Source: CAYXDO01 sp964463485
Lineage (GTDB): Bacteria; Myxococcota; Kuafuiibacteriia; Kuafuiibacteriales; Kuafuiibacteriaceae
DNA length: 21,361 bases
Assembly: GCA_964463485.1 (NCBI GenBank)
Contig: CAYXDO010000181.1
Span: forward strand, 1 to 21,361
Direction of reading: 5' to 3'
The notes beneath the pieces are model-generated. The model did not search any database and was not told the DNA's origin. It worked only from the letters and a program-made list of their open reading frames with translations. A program made the position numbers and the translations under genes. Of this stretch, positions 16,435-21,361 are shown one piece after another. Position 1 is the first letter of the stretch. Every line of letters begins with the position of its first letter.

Positions 16435-19400
16435 GTGGCAGGAGCGTCGGGACGAAGGTGGGTTACTAGCTGGATCGTGTTGTCATGGCCCTTTTTCTCA
16501 CTCGGTTGTTCGAAATCCACGGAGTGCGGGAATGGGACTCGCCTTGCCGTGGCGGCTGACGGCTCGACGTTCTGCGAGGCCGAGCCCGTGAATCTCCCGC
16601 CTCCGCCGGAGTGCCCCTCTGGGTTCACGAAGGCGACGGTGGGTGCTCGGGAAGTATGTCGGGATGGCGCCGGCAAGCTCCACTGCGATTCGGTGGAGTG
16701 CGGACCGCCAGAGGCTGGGGCGGTCGGTGTGGCTTCGACGCGATCGGTGCACGACGGCACGGACACCTGCACATGCGTACCCGCGACGTGCACGTCCGGA
16801 TTCACGCTCCAAGGCGCGACCTGCGTCGCAGACGTGCGCGGTGAGAAGTGCGGCCCCGAGCCCGAGCTCCCGTTCGTTTGCGCCAACAACGTGTTCCCAT
16901 GCGAGTGCGTCGACCAGGGTGGGGCCTCGCGGTGGGAGTGCTCGGACTGCCCGGCCGTGGACTGCAACACGAGCCCGTCCGACCCTGCTTGCGCGCGCGA
17001 CAGGGCCTGCGTGGCGTGCCACGGGCTGGCGTCTTCGGGCAGCAGCGGGGGCATCGAGAACATGCACCCATGGCTGTATGTCACGTGCGTGGACTGTCAT
17101 GGCGGTGTGGGCGTCGATCCGACTCAGCCCACTCGTCAACTCACCCGCGAGCAAGCCCACGTATCGATGCCGGCCGCGATGGCGCAGGGGACCGGTGGCA
17201 CCGAGCCGAAGCGAACAGTCTACGAGAATCATTATCTTGGACGGGGCGGCGTGGAGAGCCTCGCCGGAGGTCCCGAGTGGCTCAGGTTCGTGAATCCTTC
17301 GGATCTTCGCGTCGTCGACCAGACATGCGCGAAAGCGGGCTGCCACGTGGGGGCAGGGGAGAAGGTCCGCCGATCGACCATGTCCACTCTCACGGGTAAG
17401 TATGACGCGATGCTTCAGGCGCTCGGCATTCCGCGTGAGGCCGAATTCAACGCCCAGATCGGGAGCGACTCCAAGGGCAAGCACCTCGCGACCTTCGGGG
17501 CGGCCCGCGTACGAGACCCAGACTGGAACGCGAGCTCGTCACCCCCGGGCTCCGTGCCGGGACTGAATCTGGTCCCGACCTTCGACCGAGAGAACGAGCG
17601 GCCGTACCCAACCTTCACCGAGGCCGACATTCACAAGGAGACCATCAACAAACTCTGCGGGGACTGCCACCTCGGAAACAACGGTTCGAACGATAGGTAC
17701 GGTCAGTTCAGGAGCTCGGGGTGCTCGGCCTGCCACGTGCCTTATGACTACTCCGGCAAGAGCTCGAGCGGAGATCCGATGATCAACAAGCAGGAGCCTT
17801 CATATCCGGACGCGTACACCAAGATTCGCTTTCCGGAACGACCACACCCGATCCGTCACCAGATCACTCGAATCCCGACGTCCGAGAATTGCTTTCAATG
17901 TCACACCGGATCGGCCCGCTCGGTCCTGCAGTACATGGGCATTCGGACGGACGACAACCGAGACCTGACGCGGGCAAAAGCCGGCGGCGCGAACATCGCG
18001 TTCAGATATGCCACCCAACTCGTCGACAATCAGCGCAATCCGCAGGCGAGGCTTCGCGGCTTCACGATGGATCAACTGATCGAATACGAAGATTTGGACG
18101 AAGACGGGGAGGACGATACTCTCCCCGACATTCACTTCGAAGCGGGTCTCGAATGTATCGACTGCCACGTGTCTTCGGAGATGCACGGCGACGGTCGGAT
18201 TTACAGCCGTCAGTCGAGCGCGACGAAGATCTACTGTACTCACTGCCACGGCACTTTGGAGCACGACGCGGATCCGGACGATCCGATGAATCCGATCAAC
18301 GAGCTCTATCATCAAGGGCAGCGTGCTTCGCGAAAGGTACTTTGGAAATTCGATCGGGCCCCAGGCTATGGAGAGGAAGGATATCCAGGCGTATCTCAAC
18401 CAGGAGTCTGGATGCGCTCGCGGAGCAAGGGCTCGTGGCACTTCGTCACTCAGATCCGGTGGGGCGTGCTGTGGGATCCGGACGCTCAGGACTGCTTTGG
18501 TGACGGCATGAAGTTGGATCCGAGGACGAACGGCCAGTCCTGCTCCGCGGCGTCCTCCATCGCTCACGGGCGATATGACGGACAGAACGCTCAAGGAGGG
18601 AATCTGGACAATGGCGTTGGGACGCGGCCGAACACGGAGGTCGTGCAGGCGGCCGACGGCACGAGCAGCGCCCGCTTCGGATTCTCCCACCTCGGCGAGC
18701 CCACGTCGTCGCCATCCGAGGTTCCTGCAGGCGGTCTGCAGTGCACGGCCTGTCACGGGAAGTGGCAAGCGATGCGCTACGGCAACCACCTCGGACTCAA
18801 GGACACCGACGGTACGACGAAATTCTACGAGTGGGACAGAGTCACCGGCAAGACGACGATCGGCGCCCAACAGCACTTCGACTTCACCTACGTCAGCAAC
18901 CTGGACTTGCAGCTATCGGTGAACTCGAAGGGTCGGATCGCTTGGTACCTTCCGGCGCGACTGAAGCTGTTCATGCGCCAGACCGTCCTCAAAAACGAGC
19001 AGCCGTTCGAGCTCATGACCGAGGCGGGAGACGCCAACCATATTTGGAAGACGTACCGAGACCGCGTGGGCATGGGGAATCTGTTGCATGGCCAAGGTGG
19101 CGTACAAAACGCCCCTGGATTCGAGAGGGTCTGCCTCGAGACTTCGGGGTACTGCGACTCTGACCCGAAGAAGAACATCAACGGGGGCCTTGGGATGGAT
19201 CAGATGGAGCCTCACTCCGTGCGGAGGCGAACGCGCGATTGCACGTCTTGCCACCTCGACGAGGGCGGAGGAGGGGCCGACCGCGTCGGCGCGGTCTTCG
19301 GCTTCAGCAGCACGGGGTATACTGCGGCAACCAGCGCCTATTTGGCCAAGATCCAAAGTGTCCAGACCAATCACGGCACCTACGACACCTCCAATGGCTT

Positions 19401-19626
19401 CGTCATCGCGGACGACGGTATTCAACACCGACTCGACTGGCTCGTCGACGAAGAGACGGGCTATCCGCTCGTGTACAACCTGCACGTGCGCACCGATGAC
19501 GGGAAGGACGGCAGGCCTGGTCGCGGCTTCGATACCTACGATCCCGACACCGGCGGCCCGATCACCAAGCAACTCATCGACAAGCTGAAACGAATCCGAG
19601 TGAAAGACATCTTCGTCGACCATTGA
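16435..19626 (+). CDS. Large multihaem c-type cytochrome, probable lipoprotein
   Basis: A 1063-residue exported protein. The N terminus (RRWVTSWIVLSWPFFSLGC) is a short signal ending at Cys25, so a lipid anchor is likely although the lipobox is not canonical. Residues 25-187 hold 19 Cys without haem motifs, presumably a disulfide-rich head. Nine CXXCH haem sites follow, starting at residues 192, 218, 408, 430, 486, 574, 601, 770 and 936, plus one CX4CH at 298 (TCAKAGCHVG), giving nine or ten covalent haems. The block GLECIDCHVSSEMHGDG (571-587) is typical of large multihaem cytochromes in metal-reducing and related bacteria. The stretch from 605 to 770 has no haem but contains Cys687 and Cys703, and could be a separate domain. 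I cannot assign it to a named cytochrome such as OmcA or MtrC. A role in periplasmic or outer-surface electron transfer is the natural inference. A Cys-rich secreted protein gene follows 96 bp downstream. Confidence 0.9.
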   Translation: MAGASGRRWVTSWIVLSWPFFSLGCSKSTECGNGTRLAVAADGSTFCEAEPVNLPPPPECPSGFTKATVGAREVCRDGAGKLHCDSVECGPPEAGAVGVASTRSVHDGTDTCTCVPATCTSGFTLQGATCVADVRGEKCGPEPELPFVCANNVFPCECVDQGGASRWECSDCPAVDCNTSPSDPACARDRACVACHGLASSGSSGGIENMHPWLYVTCVDCHGGVGVDPTQPTRQLTREQAHVSMPAAMAQGTGGTEPKRTVYENHYLGRGGVESLAGGPEWLRFVNPSDLRVVDQTCAKAGCHVGAGEKVRRSTMSTLTGKYDAMLQALGIPREAEFNAQIGSDSKGKHLATFGAARVRDPDWNASSSPPGSVPGLNLVPTFDRENERPYPTFTEADIHKETINKLCGDCHLGNNGSNDRYGQFRSSGCSACHVPYDYSGKSSSGDPMINKQEPSYPDAYTKIRFPERPHPIRHQITRIPTSENCFQCHTGSARSVLQYMGIRTDDNRDLTRAKAGGANIAFRYATQLVDNQRNPQARLRGFTMDQLIEYEDLDEDGEDDTLPDIHFEAGLECIDCHVSSEMHGDGRIYSRQSSATKIYCTHCHGTLEHDADPDDPMNPINELYHQGQRASRKVLWKFDRAPGYGEEGYPGVSQPGVWMRSRSKGSWHFVTQIRWGVLWDPDAQDCFGDGMKLDPRTNGQSCSAASSIAHGRYDGQNAQGGNLDNGVGTRPNTEVVQAADGTSSARFGFSHLGEPTSSPSEVPAGGLQCTACHGKWQAMRYGNHLGLKDTDGTTKFYEWDRVTGKTTIGAQQHFDFTYVSNLDLQLSVNSKGRIAWYLPARLKLFMRQTVLKNEQPFELMTEAGDANHIWKTYRDRVGMGNLLHGQGGVQNAPGFERVCLETSGYCDSDPKKNINGGLGMDQMEPHSVRRRTRDCTSCHLDEGGGGADRVGAVFGFSSTGYTAATSAYLAKIQSVQTNHGTYDTSNGFVIADDGIQHRLDWLVDEETGYPLVYNLHVRTDDGKDGRPGRGFDTYDPDTGGPITKQLIDKLKRIRVKDIFVDH

Positions 19627-19637
19627 GACCCACCCGC

Positions 19638-19674
19638 CGGGAGTGGGGGCCACTCGACTCGGCCCTCACTCCCG
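19638..19674 (+). terminator. Strong 14-bp hairpin after the cytochrome gene
   Basis: CGGGAGTGGGGGCC (19638-19651) pairs with GGCCCTCACTCCCG (19661-19674) over 14 bp with one G-U pair and a 9-nt loop, 11 nt after the cytochrome stop. No T-run follows, so it is not a textbook intrinsic terminator. It could be a partial terminator or a 3' mRNA stabiliser that sets different levels of the cytochrome and the downstream Cys-rich protein. Confidence 0.6.
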
Positions 19675-19722
19675 CCCGCCTCACGGATCCCGGCGACGAC
19701 TCGCCGACGGAAAGGAGTTGCC

Positions 19723-20811
19723 ATGTGTCTTCTGCGTCTCGCCACGGTGGTGGCCTTTGCTTCGATCGCTTGCGCGGAGGGCTCTGCGCCGACGCCGCCG
19801 ACCGGTACTCATGCGTGCACGAAGGACTCGGACTGCGACAAGGGACGGTGTGTGGAGAGCGGCGGTGAGCATCGGTGCGTGAGCTTGTGCACGGAATACT
19901 GCGATACCATGGTCGATGTCTGCACCGGCGCGAGCGCGCCTTATGCCGACCGCGGCTCGTGCGACAAAGCGTGCGGCACTTTTCCTTCGTCGGGCGCCCC
20001 TGGGGACTCGAGCGGGGACAGCGTCCACTGCCGAGCTTTTCACGCGCAAGCCGCGAGCTCCGATCCGCGGACGCATTGCGCGCACGCGTCGATCGGCGGC
20101 GGGGGCGTGTGCGGTGATAGCTGTGAGATCTATTGCCGGATGATCCAGACTGCCTGTACGGGCGCAAATGCTCAATACGCGGACGTGGGGTCTTGCCTGA
20201 CGGAGTGCGCGACCATGGAGCTCGGCCACACTCAGGAGGGTGACACACTCTCCTGCCGGCTCTACCACCTCGGCGCCGCACTTTCGGATCCGGGAGCTCA
20301 CTGCGGACATGCGGGCGCCGACGGGGCGGGCGTCTGCGGGAGCACCTGCGAAGTGTACTGTCGGCGAATGGAGGGTGCGTGCAAGCAACCGCAGACGCGC
20401 CAGTACTCGGATCTCGCGGCCTGCCTCGGAGAGTGCGCGGCGATGCCGGCGGACGGTTCGGCGGGAGATCTGAGCGGAGATTCCGTGCAATGTCGCATGA
20501 CTCACGCGAGGGCCGCCCTAGCCGATCCGGCTGCGCACTGTTCACACGCGGGCCCGACCGGGGGCGCCGCGTGCGGGTCCTTTTGCGACGTATACTGTCG
20601 GCAGGCTGCTGAGCGATGCACCGGCGCGGACGATCTTTTCGCGAATGACTCGGCCTGCGGGCCGGCGTGTGCGGCGTATTCGGACCGGGGCGCAGTCGGC
20701 TCGGACAGCGGGGACACGGTGCAGTGCCGGCTCTTCCACCTCGGAGCGGCGCGCACGGACGCAACGCACTGCGCCCACGCGGCGCCGGATGGCGGCGGAG
20801 TGTGCCAGTGA
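19723..20811 (+). CDS. Exported protein with four tandem 8-Cys/3-His modules
   Basis: A 362-residue protein with an excellent RBS (AAAGGAG, 19711-19717, 5 nt before the ATG). The N terminus (CLLRLATVVAFASIACAEG) is a signal with probable lipidation at Cys17, followed by a Thr-Pro linker and a four-Cys segment (CTKDSDCDKGRC, then Cys52). The rest is four modules of 72-76 residues: Cys56-130, 134-205, 209-284 and 288-361. Every module has eight Cys in the order C-x3-C-x6-C-x12/13-C-x3-C-x15/18-C-x14/15-C-x10-C. Each also has CR-x2-H and HC-x-H, giving three invariant His. Other shared words are YC, GD and DP. There is no CXXCH, so no c-type haem. I do not recognise the family. The cysteines are probably four disulfides per module; the His could bind metal or be structural. 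It follows the multihaem cytochrome in the same direction, 96 bp away, so a shared redox or surface role is likely but unproven. Confidence 0.85.
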   Translation: MCLLRLATVVAFASIACAEGSAPTPPTGTHACTKDSDCDKGRCVESGGEHRCVSLCTEYCDTMVDVCTGASAPYADRGSCDKACGTFPSSGAPGDSSGDSVHCRAFHAQAASSDPRTHCAHASIGGGGVCGDSCEIYCRMIQTACTGANAQYADVGSCLTECATMELGHTQEGDTLSCRLYHLGAALSDPGAHCGHAGADGAGVCGSTCEVYCRRMEGACKQPQTRQYSDLAACLGECAAMPADGSAGDLSGDSVQCRMTHARAALADPAAHCSHAGPTGGAACGSFCDVYCRQAAERCTGADDLFANDSACGPACAAYSDRGAVGSDSGDTVQCRLFHLGAARTDATHCAHAAPDGGGVCQ

Positions 20812-20831
20812 GGCGCTATGAGCGAATTCTG

Positions 20832-20894
20832 TCGCTGACTGCTGAATCGGGCACGGGCACGGACGGGCACGGGCACGTTATGAGTTTCGGAGCC
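20832..20894 (+). repeat. Dispersed intergenic GGGCAC/TCATGAGTTTCGG repeat, copy 2
   Basis: Starts TCGCTGACTGCTGAATCGGG, then GGGCACGGGCACGGAC, a second GGGCACGGGCACG, and TTATGAGTTTCGGAGCC. It matches 602-674 at both ends, while the middle differs by loss of one TCATGAGTTTCG word. It begins about 20 nt after the stop of the four-module Cys-rich protein. Confidence 0.75.
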
Positions 20895-20903
20895 CCACCG
20901 GCG

Positions 20904-21001
20904 GCGTGATTTCCGCGACGTGATTTCCGCGGCGTGATTTCCGCGGCGTGATTTCCGCGACGTGATTTCCGCGGCGTGATTTCCGCGGTGCGATTTGGGC
21001 G
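20904..21001 (+). repeat. 14-bp tandem array, six near-perfect units plus one degenerate
   Basis: The unit GCGTGATTTCCGCG is repeated six times from 20904 to 20987, followed by a diverged seventh (GTGCGATTTGGGCG). Only the first base varies, in the order G, A, G, G, A, G. The array is therefore two exact copies of a 42-bp super-unit (20904-20945 and 20946-20987). There are no spacers, which excludes CRISPR. The open frame crossing it on the minus strand shows no independent sign of being a gene. Confidence 0.85.
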
Positions 21002-21361
21002 CAGATCCGCCTGGCCACGAGTCCGAACGCGTCGCATACTATCGTTGGAATGCTCATGAAGATGTGCCACTTTTGAAGTTTGAGAGTATCGGCGGAGTGT
21101 TTTCGTCCACCTCCACGACCACGTATCTCGCCCACGTCCACGAAATCGTCCACGCTCACGCCCACGATTCACGCCCACGCCTACGAAGCCTGCCGAAGCC
21201 AACCCATTGGGCTGAGGTCGTTTCGGGAGCGACCTCGCGTGTTTCTTGCGGTGCCTCGAGCAGAATACTGCCGGGGATCGGCGCTGACCCAAAGTTAGGG
21301 GGCGGGCTTTGCGGGGGGAAAGAACGTCCGCCGGTCGTCGTGAGCGTGAGCGTCAATCGTG
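21002..21361. other. Non-coding end of window with hexamer-periodic tract
   Basis: I see no supportable gene here. 21105-21188 is a degenerate tract of six-base words ending in CAC (GTCCAC, CTCCAC, GACCAC, GCCCAC, GCTCAC), interrupted by GTATCTC and GATTCAC. The last 25 bases contain GTGAGC twice. The DNA around 21050-21100 (GTGCCACTTTTGAAGTTTGA) is AT-richer than its surroundings and unique in the window. Short frames on both strands are simple-sequence artefacts. Confidence 0.4.

Noticed and set aside
16498..17484. A 328-residue minus-strand frame opposite the cytochrome N-terminal region
   Set aside because: Antisense shadow; the plus strand has a strong RBS, a signal peptide and haem motifs.
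20904..21001. CRISPR array
   Set aside because: Units are 14 bp and directly adjacent without spacers, and there are no cas genes.
20816..21292. A 158-residue minus-strand protein with repeated RRGNHAAEITPRKS
   Set aside because: The protein repeat only reflects the 14-bp DNA array (three units make 42 bp, or 14 codons). No RBS, domain or non-repetitive coding signal was found.

Overview
The window is GC-rich chromosomal DNA from a Gram-negative bacterium, most likely a Myxococcota (old deltaproteobacterial) lineage of the Polyangiales/Sandaracinaceae kind. This is an inference from style, not a database match: GTG starts, long secreted lipoproteins with FG-GAP repeats and Pro-Asp-rich linkers, Cys-rich secreted proteins, a large multihaem cytochrome and simple-sequence hexamer repeats between genes. 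I see no tRNA, rRNA, CRISPR array, prophage or intact insertion sequence.

Layout. 1-693: the 3' end of an unidentified gene (2-181), weakly coding DNA, and a dispersed intergenic repeat (602-674). 694-4239 (-): a very large exported TPR/DUF3857/transglutaminase-like protein. It diverges from sucC across an 89-bp gap that holds a 16-bp perfect palindrome overlapping a plausible sucC promoter. 4329-7436 (+): a tight four-gene unit, sucC, sucD (succinyl-CoA synthetase, TCA cycle), a one-helix membrane protein and a small lipoprotein. 7437-8060: a long non-coding stretch with hexamer arrays in inverted orientation, a 15-bp direct repeat and a two-tier hairpin. 8061-10526 (+): a DsbD-type transmembrane thiol reductase fused at its C terminus to a second, TlpA/ResA-like thioredoxin domain. 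10624-11631 (+): class I fructose-1,6-bisphosphatase. 11800-13029 (+): histidinol-phosphate aminotransferase, converging on 13033-13875 (-), an aldo/keto reductase. That reductase overlaps by 4 nt the end of 13872-16070 (-), an FG-GAP surface lipoprotein.

16435-20811 (+) is the most distinctive part. It holds a 1063-residue, probably lipid-anchored multihaem c-type cytochrome (nine CXXCH motifs plus one CX4CH), a strong hairpin directly after it, and then a secreted protein made of four tandem modules, each with eight Cys and three His in near-invariant spacing. I read the two as a candidate extracytoplasmic electron-transfer or redox pair. The nearby DsbD-TlpA fusion could supply the reductant needed for haem attachment and for Cys-rich exported proteins, but that link is inferred from location and family roles only.

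20812-21361: non-coding DNA with a second copy of the dispersed GGGCAC repeat, a 14-bp tandem array arranged as two exact 42-bp super-units, and a degenerate hexamer tract. The hexamer-rich spacers recur at three or more places in the window and are its main unexplained DNA-level feature.
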